Assembly: GCA_964461835.1 (NCBI GenBank)
Contig: CAYWVO010000005.1
Location: forward strand, 1-64,000
Length of the DNA: 64,000 nt
Direction: 5' to 3'
From: CAYWVO01 sp964461835
GTDB taxonomy: Bacteria; Zixibacteria; MSB-5A5; WJJR01; JAJRUJ01
Shown here: positions 17,996 through 26,488 of the stretch, one piece after another
Layout of the letters: the number at the start of each line of letters is the position of its first letter
Position numbering within the stretch: position 1 is the stretch's first letter
Position numbers and translations under genes: made by a program
Notes under the pieces: generated by a model
Databases searched by the model: none
Seen by the model: only the letters and a program-made list of their open reading frames with translations
What the model was told of the DNA's origin: nothing

Positions 17996-19723
17996 TTAAT
18001 CTCGTTGCAACCAGCTTCGCAACGCCTTCAGTGCGGGGGCAACCGGACTGCGACTGATGCGTTCCCGCAGTTTTCGTCGTGCCCGGATTTTTTTCAATTC
18101 CGGGGAGTCGACGACATGGACCTCCAGCAGACTGACCTGACCAGATTGAAAGAATGCCGTCAGTGTATCCGGACCGTCAGCCAGTGAGAAATACTGAAGA
18201 TGCAACGCCTGGGCTAACGACTCATAATCGGGATTCGTCACCGCCACAGAGGTTTCATCGCCGAAGGCGTTGATTTGCTGCAATCGAATAGAGCCTAAGT
18301 GTTTATCATTAAAGACGATAACGCCGATTTTTAACTTCTGCCGCATGGCTTCAAGCAAATCCAGTGCGTGGATAGCAAATGATCCATCCCCGGTGAGAAT
18401 GGTCGCCCGACAGTCTGGACGGGCCGCCGCAGCACCCATGCCCGCTGGGATTCCATACCCGGTCGATTGAAAATCGGAGGGCGTGATGAGCTGGCGCGGC
18501 TGGTTGATCTGTGCGTACACGCGGGTGATGGTCTGGTGCAGGCCGGTGTCGGTGACCAGGATCGTCTGTTCATCCAGTAATTCGTTCATTGCCGCAAAAA
18601 GTGTCTCAAAGCGCCCATCCGCATAGCCCCGAATACTCGGTTCGCAACTGATTTGTTCTCGCTTTAAGGCCAACAGTGAGCTTTTGCGATTGGCAAGTTC
18701 CGCCGTCGTGAATCCGGGGATCGTCATGTCAGCTGTATGGGTCAGGAGTTGTTGCAAGAACGACCGAACATCACCCTGCACCCGCATATCCGGCTGGTAG
18801 TTGCCGGCGTTGAGCACTGTCGCAGCGGTATCGACCTGGATGAGTTTTCCGGGGCCAAAATCCAATTTAAATCCCGCAGTCCCGTTGTGCGAGAATTTGC
18901 AGCCCAGAGCAAGAATTACATCACATTCAGCAAACAGGTCATTGATAGAGTACACTGACCCCAGAGTAAAATCTAGATCGATCGAGAGCGGATGAGATTC
19001 GGGAATGGCCCCCCGCCCTGCGCTGGTGGTTACCACAGGCGCGTTAAACCGGGTGGCCAGTTCCCGCAATTCAGCTGCTCCGCCAAATGCCCCCTGCCCG
19101 GCGAAGATCGCAACTTTTGTGTTGCCCGAAAGCAATTCAACGACAGCATCAATCTGAGTTTCTGACGGTTCGTCAGGCAACGGCACTTCCGCCTGTTGGA
19201 CATCCTCCGCACGTTGCACGAGTGCGTTGGTAGTCACAGTCAGCACGGCAGGACCCGGTTCGCCGGTGCGCGAGAGAACCCACGCCTCGTAAACCCCTTT
19301 TCGAATATCCGCAGCATCAGTGATTTCGATGAACCCCTTCGCAATCGGTGCCGTCAAGTGCGGTAAATCGAGTTCCTGGAACCGGAACCTCTTAGAATCC
19401 CCTGCGGGATTGATTTGCATCACATGTATGACGGCGGCCGAGTCGGCACGGGCCTGAGCCAGACCGGTGAGCGCATAGGTGAAACCGGGTCCGGGGATAG
19501 ACACAGTGACCGCCACTTTTCCAGATGCGCGATAATACCCATTGGCCATGAAGGTGGCGGCGGTTTCGCTGGTCGCCAGGATACAGCGCAACTTAGCGCG
19601 CCGCAGGCATTCGTACAGATGCAAATTCTGCGTGCCGGGGACACCGAATACCGTATCAATACCGCACTCCCGCAACGCCGCGGTGAGCACATCTCCGCTG
19701 GTTATCAATGACGGAGTGTTCAT
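17996..19723 (-). CDS. ThDP-dependent enzyme (acetolactate synthase-like)
   Basis: A 575-aa thiamine-diphosphate enzyme with the three-domain layout of the acetolactate synthase/benzoylformate decarboxylase family. The N-terminal PYR domain has FGVPGTQNLHLYE and the catalytic glutamate E53 in TSETAATF. The central domain has VAIFAGQGAFGGA and DVILALGCKFS. The C-terminal PP domain carries the ThDP/Mg motif GDG at 445-447 with ND at 472-473. Family members decarboxylate 2-oxo acids or make acyloins. Its place between a deacetylase and an ATP-grasp gene suggests a role in glycan modification, such as making a small acid or branched-sugar precursor. A housekeeping acetolactate synthase would normally lie in an ilv operon, so that is less likely. 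Confidence 0.85.
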   Translation of the reverse strand: MNTPSLITSGDVLTAALRECGIDTVFGVPGTQNLHLYECLRRAKLRCILATSETAATFMANGYYRASGKVAVTVSIPGPGFTYALTGLAQARADSAAVIHVMQINPAGDSKRFRFQELDLPHLTAPIAKGFIEITDAADIRKGVYEAWVLSRTGEPGPAVLTVTTNALVQRAEDVQQAEVPLPDEPSETQIDAVVELLSGNTKVAIFAGQGAFGGAAELRELATRFNAPVVTTSAGRGAIPESHPLSIDLDFTLGSVYSINDLFAECDVILALGCKFSHNGTAGFKLDFGPGKLIQVDTAATVLNAGNYQPDMRVQGDVRSFLQQLLTHTADMTIPGFTTAELANRKSSLLALKREQISCEPSIRGYADGRFETLFAAMNELLDEQTILVTDTGLHQTITRVYAQINQPRQLITPSDFQSTGYGIPAGMGAAAARPDCRATILTGDGSFAIHALDLLEAMRQKLKIGVIVFNDKHLGSIRLQQINAFGDETSVAVTNPDYESLAQALHLQYFSLADGPDTLTAFFQSGQVSLLEVHVVDSPELKKIRARRKLRERISRSPVAPALKALRSWLQRD

Positions 19724-19756
19724 CAGCCAATCGCATTCGGTCAGGCAGGTGCGGAT

Positions 19757-20950
19757 TTACGATGATCTTCTTAAGAACCATCGTTTAATCCGTCGCACCG
19801 CCTTCTGCGCCAAAATCTGTATACTGGGATACGGATCATCCCAGCAAAATATCGGGAAATTTGCGCCAAGCCAGGAGCTGGCGCACTCGCCGAGCGTTAT
19901 GCGGTCGTTCTTCATCAACAGCCGGCAACACTCGAGATCGAACGCCGCGTGAACAAAGCGCGCACCCACGCAGTACGAGTTCTGCGACGGGACCGGATCA
20001 CCCAGCGCATCCCGGTAGGCCATCAGGCAGACATCGATACCACAACGAGCCGTGAATTCCACAAACCACCAGGGTCGCGCGTTGACCTCCAGAATTTTCA
20101 ACAGGCGATCCCGGTCGTCCAATTTGAATTCCGCCGAAAAAATTCCCCGGTACCGGGTCTCGGAGAGCAGCCGGGTAAGATCGTCGATCGCCTGTTGCAC
20201 TCGTGCCGGCTTAATACTGACCATGTAGGTACTATTGCCGAAATCCGTGGGATACATCCGCAGCCGCTGCCGGGCGAGGATGGCCCGGACTGCACCTTCA
20301 CGATCGACGAAGCCATCGAGGAAAAAGTGATGGGAGGCGTCGCCTTTGATATACTCCTGGAACATCATAGCGAATCCCGCCGACCGTTTCTTCTCAAACT
20401 GCGCGATTGCGTCCTCCCGGGAATGTACGTGACACGCTTTCACCCGATAATGTCGGTGAAATCGATAGGAGTCCCGGGGTTTGAGAAATGAGCCGGAAAA
20501 ATCAGCCAGTTGTAAGTCAGCCAGTTGTTGCGCCGACTCAATGGTGAAGGTCATGGGGTGTGGGATGTTCAGGCGATCAACCAAGTCGGCGAACTTACCC
20601 TTATCCAGGAAGAGATCCACGGTATCGGTTGCCGGCTGGCAGCAGAGGAATCGCTCCGGATACCGAGATGACACCTCTGCAATCGGTTTAATCCAAATAT
20701 CTGTGCACGGCATCAGCACACAGCGAGCCCAGGGGAGCGATAAGAGGAACGGCTCGAGCGAGGCGAGGTCGGAACGCTGGGGCGACGGGGATGGAGGTTC
20801 TTGGAACCACTTCGAACCGGCCAGTATCTTGTTGTCTGAGGCGACACAGTACACTGGAATGCCGGCCCGGCCAAAGCTTCTCATCGCCCCCAGGACAGTC
20901 AGCCCTGAGCCAAACAGGAGTACCGGAATGTGATTATCAGAGGTTGGCAT
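19757..20950 (-). CDS. ATP-grasp ligase
   Basis: A 397-aa ATP-grasp protein. It starts with VLLFGSGLTVLGAMRSFG, the pre-ATP-grasp nucleotide fold. SFLKPRDSYRF near residue 155 holds the ATP-binding lysine, and FSAEFKLDDRD followed by KILEVNARPWW near 275-300 forms the metal site. It resembles predicted carboxylate-amine ligases (D-aspartate ligase/carbamoyl-phosphate synthase-like). It is 33 bp upstream of the ThDP gene on the same strand, so the two products may act in sequence on a glycan substituent. It is the first gene of the minus-strand block and diverges from moaA. Confidence 0.85.
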   Translation of the reverse strand: MPTSDNHIPVLLFGSGLTVLGAMRSFGRAGIPVYCVASDNKILAGSKWFQEPPSPSPQRSDLASLEPFLLSLPWARCVLMPCTDIWIKPIAEVSSRYPERFLCCQPATDTVDLFLDKGKFADLVDRLNIPHPMTFTIESAQQLADLQLADFSGSFLKPRDSYRFHRHYRVKACHVHSREDAIAQFEKKRSAGFAMMFQEYIKGDASHHFFLDGFVDREGAVRAILARQRLRMYPTDFGNSTYMVSIKPARVQQAIDDLTRLLSETRYRGIFSAEFKLDDRDRLLKILEVNARPWWFVEFTARCGIDVCLMAYRDALGDPVPSQNSYCVGARFVHAAFDLECCRLLMKNDRITLGECASSWLGANFPIFCWDDPYPSIQILAQKAVRRIKRWFLRRSS

Positions 20951-21334
20951 CAGTTATAGCTCAGGCGTCGCTCGGAGATTGAGGTCCCAGCTCGATACAG
21001 AGTCAATACGGTTCTCAATTTGGCGGGATATGACGTTGCGCATACCTTATTCAATCACCGAGCACCATGTCTGATCAATGATTAAAGCTGATCATTCCCA
21101 AAACTTCAACTAAAATTCGGCTCCTGTCCCCACCGTGGAAAGACGGGAGATCCTCTATTTCGTCTTTTCGGCAGGCAGGCAATGTCCCTTGATCAGTTGT
21201 GGTGTGCGGTATTTCAGTTCATAAGTACCACATTACCTTACAATACAATGAAGTGTTCAGCGCGAGTGAATAGTCGTCTAGCCTCTTGGCAACCCCCGCT
21301 GCCATAGCTTATCTTGATTATAAGGAGATATTGT
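20951..21334. other. 384-bp divergent intergenic region (ATP-grasp / moaA)
   Basis: No gene is seen. The region must hold two divergent promoters. Noted: two CTGATCA copies at 21071-21077 and 21088-21094 and a third TGATCA at 21190-21195, and a -10-like TACAAT at 21239-21244 without a convincing -35. A small stem TGGCA/TGCCA lies just before the moaA ribosome binding site. I looked for a molybdenum-cofactor riboswitch and did not recognise one. Confidence 0.45.
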
Positions 21335-22300
21335 ATGCCGAGAAGGATACCGCAGGTGAAGAAACCAATACGATATGTGCGTGTGTCGCTCCTTTCCGCC
21401 TGCAACTTCAATTGTCTTTATTGCCGACCGGGGGGGAGTTTCTCCAATGTGTATCAGGCGCGGACTCCGGTCGAAACCGTCAAAACCGCCATTGCCAGTC
21501 TGCATGAGTTGGGCATCCGAAAAATTCGCTTCACTGGCGGTGAACCGTTGTTGTATCCGCACTTGACGGAACTGGTTGCATTCAGCCGAACCCTGTCTCC
21601 TGACGTGCATGTCGCTCTGACCACCAATGGCAGCTTGCTGACCGAACGCGCTCCTGATCTCGGGAGGGCTGGGCTGGACAGTATCAACATCAGTCTGGAT
21701 ACGCGTGACCCCGGCACATGCCGCCGGATCACTGGTCGAAATAATGTAACCAGCGTCCTGGCCGGCTTGGTGTGTGCCCAGGAGCATATTCCGGTCGTCA
21801 AGCTCAATACGGTTGTCTTACGTGGGGTAAACGACGGAGAGGCTGCCGATCTGGTCCACTTTGCGGATGAACGGGGAGTCGACATTCGTTTCATTGAATA
21901 TATGCCCTCGCGGAATGCCGAATCCCGGGACAGGTACTTCTGTTCCGGGGCTGCTCTCCGCCACCATCTCCCATTCGATCTGTTCCCACTGGCAGAAAAG
22001 TCGCCGGGGGCTGCGCGTTATTATGGCTGTAAAAGGCTGGGTATCCGGGTTGGTTTCATTGAACCGGTCAGCAGGCCGTTTTGTGCTACCTGCGACCGAA
22101 TCCGTCTCACCGCGACGGGCGATCTGTATTGCTGTCTTTTCTCTGAGCAGTCGTTTAACCTGTTTGCTGCGCTCTCCCGTGGCGAAAAGGATATCCGCAT
22201 CATGGTTGATCGACTTATCGAAGCTCAAACAATCCGGGGCTTTGTAGATTCTGCACGTCAGGAGGAATACCTGCCCCAGTTTGCAGTGACGGGAGGCTGA
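21335..22300 (+). CDS. moaA: GTP 3',8-cyclase MoaA
   Basis: Radical SAM enzyme that, with MoaC, turns GTP into cyclic pyranopterin monophosphate, the first step of molybdenum cofactor synthesis. The SAM cluster motif C-x3-C-x2-C is at C23, C27, C30. The second cluster motif is C-x2-C-x13-C at about C250, C253, C267. The protein ends in the GG dipeptide needed for catalysis in known MoaA. The ATG at 21335 (321 aa) is chosen because AAGGAG lies at 21322-21327; an upstream in-frame TTG is less likely. First gene of a five-gene Moco operon. Confidence 0.94.
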   Translation: MPRRIPQVKKPIRYVRVSLLSACNFNCLYCRPGGSFSNVYQARTPVETVKTAIASLHELGIRKIRFTGGEPLLYPHLTELVAFSRTLSPDVHVALTTNGSLLTERAPDLGRAGLDSINISLDTRDPGTCRRITGRNNVTSVLAGLVCAQEHIPVVKLNTVVLRGVNDGEAADLVHFADERGVDIRFIEYMPSRNAESRDRYFCSGAALRHHLPFDLFPLAEKSPGAARYYGCKRLGIRVGFIEPVSRPFCATCDRIRLTATGDLYCCLFSEQSFNLFAALSRGEKDIRIMVDRLIEAQTIRGFVDSARQEEYLPQFAVTGG

Positions 22301-22302
22301 AG

Positions 22303-22776
22303 ATGAAAGATTTCTCGCATCCTAACCGGCATGGAGCGGCGCGAATGGTTGATATCGGCAGGAAAGGCCGTACAAGTCGGGAAGCCCAAGCCTCCGTTCG
22401 GATCCTGCTAAATGAGGACGCCTGTGCCGCTATTCGCGATGAATCCGCAGAAAAGGGTAATGTCCTGACTGTGGCCGCGCTGGCGGGCATTCAGGCGGCG
22501 AAAAAGACAGCCGAATTGATACCACTCTGCCATCAGTTACCACTCGACCATGTTGACGTACAGTTTGCACTCGACGAGCAAAAGCATATTCTGACCATTG
22601 CGAGTGTGGTCCGGTGTGAAGGAAAAACCGGTGTGGAGATGGAGGCACTGACGGCGTGCAGTGTCGCGGCGCTGACCGCCTATGACATGCTCAAGGCAGT
22701 CCAGAAGGATATGGTGATCACAAACCTGAAATTACTGCACAAGCGCGGAGGACAATCAGGTGACTTCCCGCGCTAA
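22303..22776 (+). CDS. moaC: Cyclic pyranopterin monophosphate synthase MoaC
   Basis: A 157-aa MoaC. Conserved features are present: AARMVDIG near the N-terminus, KGNVLTVAALAGIQAAKKT, the LCHQLPLDHV loop and the C-terminal GVEMEALTACSVAALTAYDM then KAVQKDM. Together these include the catalytic Asp and Lys residues of the family. It rearranges the MoaA product into cyclic pyranopterin. It starts 2 bp after the moaA stop and overlaps the MOSC gene by 17 bp, so the operon is translationally coupled. Confidence 0.94.
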   Translation: MKDFSHPNRHGAARMVDIGRKGRTSREAQASVRILLNEDACAAIRDESAEKGNVLTVAALAGIQAAKKTAELIPLCHQLPLDHVDVQFALDEQKHILTIASVVRCEGKTGVEMEALTACSVAALTAYDMLKAVQKDMVITNLKLLHKRGGQSGDFPR

Positions 22777-23203
22777 GGTCCTGAGTATCGCTATCTGCGT
22801 ACACAAAGGGGAAAGGAAGCAGTCTGTCCACGAAGCAGAGCTCCGGGAAAATTTCGGGATGATTGGTGATGGGCACGCCGGGTCGGAGCGGCAAGTTTCG
22901 TTGTTGCCGTATGAGTCCTTTGCCAAAATATCCCAACCGGGACTGCCGCTCCGGCCGGGTGATTTTGCCGAAAATATTACCACCGAGGGCTTTGATTTGG
23001 CGCAGGCCTGCGTCGGAAAACACCTGCGAATTGGTAACGCGGTTGAACTTAGTATCACCCATATCGGCAAGGAGTGTCACGAGGGTTGTCATATCCGTGA
23101 ACTGGCCGGGGATTGTATCATGCCACGTGAGGGCGTTTTTGCTCGGGTTATCCGGGGTGGTATAATTCGTCAAGGAGACCCTGTTGTCTGGCTCAGATCG
23201 TAA
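22760..23203 (+). CDS. MOSC domain protein
   Basis: A stand-alone MOSC (molybdenum cofactor sulfurase C-terminal) domain of 147 aa. The signature ends in IGKECHEGCHIRELAG followed by CIMPREGVFARV, including the conserved cysteine thought to bind or carry sulfur. Small MOSC proteins are often found beside moaC and mog genes and are thought to act in cofactor sulfuration or delivery. The GTG start at 22760 lies inside moaC, with an AGCGCGGAGG-like purine stretch just upstream. It overlaps the next gene by 20 bp. Confidence 0.88.
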   Translation: MTSRAKVLSIAICVHKGERKQSVHEAELRENFGMIGDGHAGSERQVSLLPYESFAKISQPGLPLRPGDFAENITTEGFDLAQACVGKHLRIGNAVELSITHIGKECHEGCHIRELAGDCIMPREGVFARVIRGGIIRQGDPVVWLRS

Positions 23204-23702
23204 ATACCGGGTTGCCTTATTAATAATCTCCGATCGTGCAGCGGCGGGAGCACGCGCAGATCGATGCCGGGGGGTGGTCGAGAGCCTGCTGCGCGAGACA
23301 TCATTTATCCTGACTTCGTACCAAATTTCCAGCGATGATGGCCAGGAAATTGCCGGCGGACTAAAAGAGCTACTGGCAAAAAGCCCTGATCTGCTGCTGA
23401 CCAGCGGAGGAACGGGCTGCGCCCCCCGGGATAACACGCCTGAGGCCACGCAGCAATTCCTCGAACGACGCACACCGGGAATTGATGAGGCAATTCGCCG
23501 CTTCAGTGCGGCCAAATCACAGTTTGCCCTGTATTCTCGTGGGGTTTCCGGCCTTGTTGGTGATACTTTGATTATAAATCTACCGGGATCACCCCGGGCG
23601 GTTGAAGAAATCCTGACCTTTCTGTTGCCGACGCTGCCGCATCCGCTGGATTTACTGCGGGGCAGGATTACTGATTGTGCAGGGGAGAAAAATCCCGAAT
23701 GA
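23184..23702 (+). CDS. mog: Molybdopterin adenylyltransferase-like protein (MogA/MoaB)
   Basis: MoCF-domain protein of 172 aa that should bind molybdopterin and adenylate it before metal insertion. Visible: the N-terminal strand VALLIISDRAAAG, the substrate-binding TSGGTGCAPRDNTPEA near residue 71 and SRGVSGLVGDTLIINLPGSPRAV near the C-terminus. Whether it is a MogA or MoaB orthologue is not decided by sequence alone. The TTG start at 23184 overlaps the MOSC gene by 20 bp, with AAGGAG upstream at about 23173. The stop overlaps the moeA ATG. Confidence 0.9.
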   Translation: MSGSDRKYRVALLIISDRAAAGARADRCRGVVESLLRETSFILTSYQISSDDGQEIAGGLKELLAKSPDLLLTSGGTGCAPRDNTPEATQQFLERRTPGIDEAIRRFSAAKSQFALYSRGVSGLVGDTLIINLPGSPRAVEEILTFLLPTLPHPLDLLRGRITDCAGEKNPE

Positions 23703-24928
23703 TAAACTTGCAAGAAGCGTTAGAGCGCATCACCGCCACATTGCCGTTACCGGTGCCGTCTACGGTTTCGCTGGCCGATGCAGTCGGATATGTTCTGGCG
23801 GAGGATATTGTCTCGCCGATTGATGTCTATCCCTTTCGCAACTCCGCGATGGATGGATTTGCGATTCGTGCCGACTTATTAGCCGATTGTTCTCCTGAAA
23901 GCCCGATCACTCTCCCGGTGGCCAAGACGATTTTTGCCGGCTCAACTGACGTGACCGCCGGAGATCCGAAATCGGTCGTGAAAATTATGACCGGGGCCCG
24001 TGTCCCGGAGCCGTATGATGCGGTAGTGCGGGTCGAGGATTGTCGATTTGATGATCAAGCCGCCACGTTTGTAACCGCACCGAAAAAGGGAATGTTTATT
24101 CGGCCGCCGGGGGAGGATATCAAAAAAGGGCGGCAATTGTTGACCGCCGGCCACCGCCTCGGAGCGCTCGATATCGGCGTCCTGGCCTCGATCGGCCTGG
24201 CCGATATACCCGTGTACCGAAAGCCCCGGGTGCTGCTGCTGGTTACCGGTGATGAACTGCAACCGGTGGGGGAGCCACTGCAACCAGGGAATGTCTACGA
24301 TGCCAACAGTCACACGGTTGCGGCGCTGATCAGGCCGTTTACCGCTGATTTGGAGATTGTGAGTCCATTTGGAGATCATGAGGAGGAGATGCGGCGGGTA
24401 TTTCAAAGTGAGACATACGATGTTTTCATCGTCACGGGCGGCGTTTCCATGGGAGATCGTGATTGGGTACCGGAGGCAGCCATGGCGGCGGGCTGGAACA
24501 AAGTTTTCCACAAAGTTGCGATTAAACCGGGAAAACCGGGTTTTTTTGCCACGCGTCAACAGCAACTGTTCTTTGGCTTGCCTGGTAATCCACTATCTGT
24601 GGCGGTAACCTGTGCCTTATATGTGGTTCCGTCGCTTCGGCGCATGGCGGGGGATTTCTCGGTGAACCTCATGCCCCAACCGGCCCGACTCAGTGGGGAG
24701 CGGCGGCGCGCCGACCGCCTGCTGGTCTGGCCAGGGTCGATCCGGGAGGTCGATGGTGTGTGCGTAGCTGAGCTCGCGCAGGCTGAATCGTCCGCGGTCT
24801 TGTCCGCGATTGTGGGCAGTGATGGTCTTATCCTGGTTGAGACTGATGCTCCGAATCCACAGGCGGTTCATGTTCTACCGTGGTCCCAACTGTTTGGTGA
24901 TATACAGATCATAGGCAGCCAGGCTTGA
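23699..24928 (+). CDS. moeA: Molybdopterin molybdenumtransferase MoeA
   Basis: Inserts molybdate into adenylylated molybdopterin. From the ATG at 23699 the protein is 409 aa, the usual length. It has NSAMDGFAIRA in domain III, GARVPEPYDAVVRVED, then the MoCF-like domain with LLVTGDELQPVG, NVYDANSH, VTGGVSMGDRDW and GLPGNPLSVAV, and a C-terminal beta-barrel domain. The ATG shares a 4-bp overlap with the mog stop and is preceded by AGGGGAG at 23681-23687. No moaD, moaE or mobA is in the window. Confidence 0.94.
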   Translation: MINLQEALERITATLPLPVPSTVSLADAVGYVLAEDIVSPIDVYPFRNSAMDGFAIRADLLADCSPESPITLPVAKTIFAGSTDVTAGDPKSVVKIMTGARVPEPYDAVVRVEDCRFDDQAATFVTAPKKGMFIRPPGEDIKKGRQLLTAGHRLGALDIGVLASIGLADIPVYRKPRVLLLVTGDELQPVGEPLQPGNVYDANSHTVAALIRPFTADLEIVSPFGDHEEEMRRVFQSETYDVFIVTGGVSMGDRDWVPEAAMAAGWNKVFHKVAIKPGKPGFFATRQQQLFFGLPGNPLSVAVTCALYVVPSLRRMAGDFSVNLMPQPARLSGERRRADRLLVWPGSIREVDGVCVAELAQAESSAVLSAIVGSDGLILVETDAPNPQAVHVLPWSQLFGDIQIIGSQA

Positions 24929-25018
24929 CGCGGTAGCGCACTCACGACTCTCGATTTTCCGCGAAAGTTACCTAAGCTTCATTCACCAGGATCGAATTGG
25001 GATTGAGAGATTTTTCAC

Positions 25019-25048
25019 TTGACGCTCTCTCTACATTGTTCGTATTCT
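25019..25048 (+). promoter_or_regulatory. Candidate promoter of the qmo-dsrJOP operon
   Basis: TTGACG at 25019-25024 matches five of six -35 positions. TATTCT at 25043-25048 matches four of six -10 positions, with an 18-bp spacer. It lies about 180 bp upstream of qmoA. The sigma-70 consensus is assumed to hold in this organism. Confidence 0.4.
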
Positions 25049-25084
25049 ATTGGTACAATAGCAACTATGGGAATCCATCTGGGG

Positions 25085-25213
25085 CGAACCAAGCGATTTC
25101 CGCAAGTGTGTGAGCTCTGGATTGCAGCGTGGGTTTTGAGTCGGTGGGCTGGGTTCTTCAACTAATCCAGTCTCAAAACTAGACAAGCGGGTGCGCAAGA
25201 TGCGCTTGGTTCG
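25085..25213 (+). promoter_or_regulatory. Structured leader upstream of qmoA
   Basis: Nested inverted repeats between the candidate promoter and qmoA. An 11-bp exact pair is CGAACCAAGCG (25085-25095) with CGCTTGGTTCG (25203-25213). Inside it, GTTTTGAG (25133-25140) pairs with CTCAAAAC (25172-25179), and inside that CTGGGT (25149-25154) pairs with ATCCAG (25165-25170) with one wobble. CTGGAT (25117-25122) could pair with the same ATCCAG instead. A small hairpin GCGCA/TGCGC (25193-25205) competes with the outer stem. This suggests a folded 5' leader RNA with alternative states. No known riboswitch class was recognised. Confidence 0.4.
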
Positions 25214-25221
25214 ATCATCGT

Positions 25222-26484
25222 GTGGTGCTCATGGATAGCAGGCCAATCCTCGTTATCGGCGGCGGCATTGCGGGTATGACCGCAGCGGTGGAGGCCGCCG
25301 AAGTAGGTTACCGCGTCATCCTGGTAGAAAAAGAACCGTATCTTGGCGGGCGGGTGATGCGGACGTACCGGTATTTCCCCAAAATGTGTCCGCCGACCTG
25401 CGGATTTGAAATTAATGCGCGGCGGATTAAGCAAAATGACCGGATCACGGTTCACACGCAGGCAACTGTCGAGAATATCTCCGGTATCCCCCCCAAGATC
25501 AAGGCGAAAATTAGAGTTCACCCCCGGTATGTTACCGGCAAAGTACCGGTCGAAAAGACCGTGCTTGAGCGGGTGACCTCGCAGAGAGTGGATGATTTTA
25601 ACCTGGGCATGGATAAATGCAAGGCGCTGTATCTACCGCATTCCCAGGCCTATCCACACGAGTACGTCCTCGATCGTGAGGCGTTGTCCGCTGAAGATGA
25701 AGCAATGCTGAAGGAGCACGCGGCGGATGCGATTGACCTGGATATGGCGGAGGAGACGCTGGATGTCACCGTCGGTGCCGTAATCGTTGCCACGGGATGG
25801 CAGCCATATGATGCAACGAAGTTGGATAACCTCGGCTACGGTCGGTTTCCGAACGTGATTACCAACGTGATGATGGAGCGGATGGCCGCGCAGGACGGTC
25901 CAACCGAGGGTAAGATCGTGCGACCTTCCGATGGCAAACCACCGACTAGAGTGGCGTTTATTCAATGCGCCGGATCACGGGATGAAAACCATCTGCCGTA
26001 CTGTTCGTCGGTCTGCTGCATGGCCTCCCTGAAGCAGGCCCGCTATCTTCGTGAGAAATGTCCCGAGGCCAGGGCAACCGTGTTCTACATCGATTTGCGC
26101 ACCGTCGGGCGGCTGGAAAAGTTCTACTACGATATGCTCGAGGATGAGTTGTTGACCTTCACCAAGGGGAAGGTTGCCGAGATCGCCGAATCACCCGAGA
26201 AGCACAACCTGGTGCTCAAAGTGGAGGACACTATCGCGCGCGAAAACCAGGAGACGGAATTTGATCTGGTGGTTTTGGCAACGGGGATGGTGCCCAACGC
26301 ACCGGTCGAAAAGGAATTGGATATCGTCACCCGCGATGAGTACGGCTTCATGATTGAATCGAGTAACGGCAGCGGCATTTTCGCCGTCGGGTGCGCTAAA
26401 CACCCATGCGATGTGTCGCGATCGACCAAGGATGCGACAGCAGCAGCCTTGAAGGCCATTCAGTGCCTGGGAAGCGGGGTGTAG
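25222..26484 (+). CDS. qmoA: Quinone-interacting oxidoreductase subunit QmoA (HdrA-like)
   Basis: Cytoplasmic FAD protein of the heterodisulfide reductase HdrA family, 417-420 aa, the usual QmoA length. The dinucleotide fold GGGIAGMTAA lies at residues 13-22, followed by an LVEKEPYLGGR second loop. The MCPPTCGFEIN segment at C56 and C60 is characteristic of QmoA. YCSSVCCMASLKQA near residue 252 is the HdrA cysteine motif, and a late FAD-binding ATGMVPN precedes the C-terminus. In sulfate reducers Qmo passes electrons between menaquinone and APS reductase. Start is GTG at 25222 or ATG at 25231; no clear ribosome binding site precedes either. Confidence 0.93.
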   Translation: MVLMDSRPILVIGGGIAGMTAAVEAAEVGYRVILVEKEPYLGGRVMRTYRYFPKMCPPTCGFEINARRIKQNDRITVHTQATVENISGIPPKIKAKIRVHPRYVTGKVPVEKTVLERVTSQRVDDFNLGMDKCKALYLPHSQAYPHEYVLDREALSAEDEAMLKEHAADAIDLDMAEETLDVTVGAVIVATGWQPYDATKLDNLGYGRFPNVITNVMMERMAAQDGPTEGKIVRPSDGKPPTRVAFIQCAGSRDENHLPYCSSVCCMASLKQARYLREKCPEARATVFYIDLRTVGRLEKFYYDMLEDELLTFTKGKVAEIAESPEKHNLVLKVEDTIARENQETEFDLVVLATGMVPNAPVEKELDIVTRDEYGFMIESSNGSGIFAVGCAKHPCDVSRSTKDATAAALKAIQCLGSGV

Positions 26485-26488
26485 GTTC

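Noticed and set aside
17996..19723. Housekeeping acetolactate synthase
   Set aside because: The context is a glycan locus with a deacetylase and an ATP-grasp gene and no small subunit or other ilv gene, so only the broad ThDP-family call is kept.
20951..21334. Molybdenum-cofactor riboswitch before moaA
   Set aside because: I could not trace the expected conserved helices; only a 5-bp stem near the ribosome binding site is seen.
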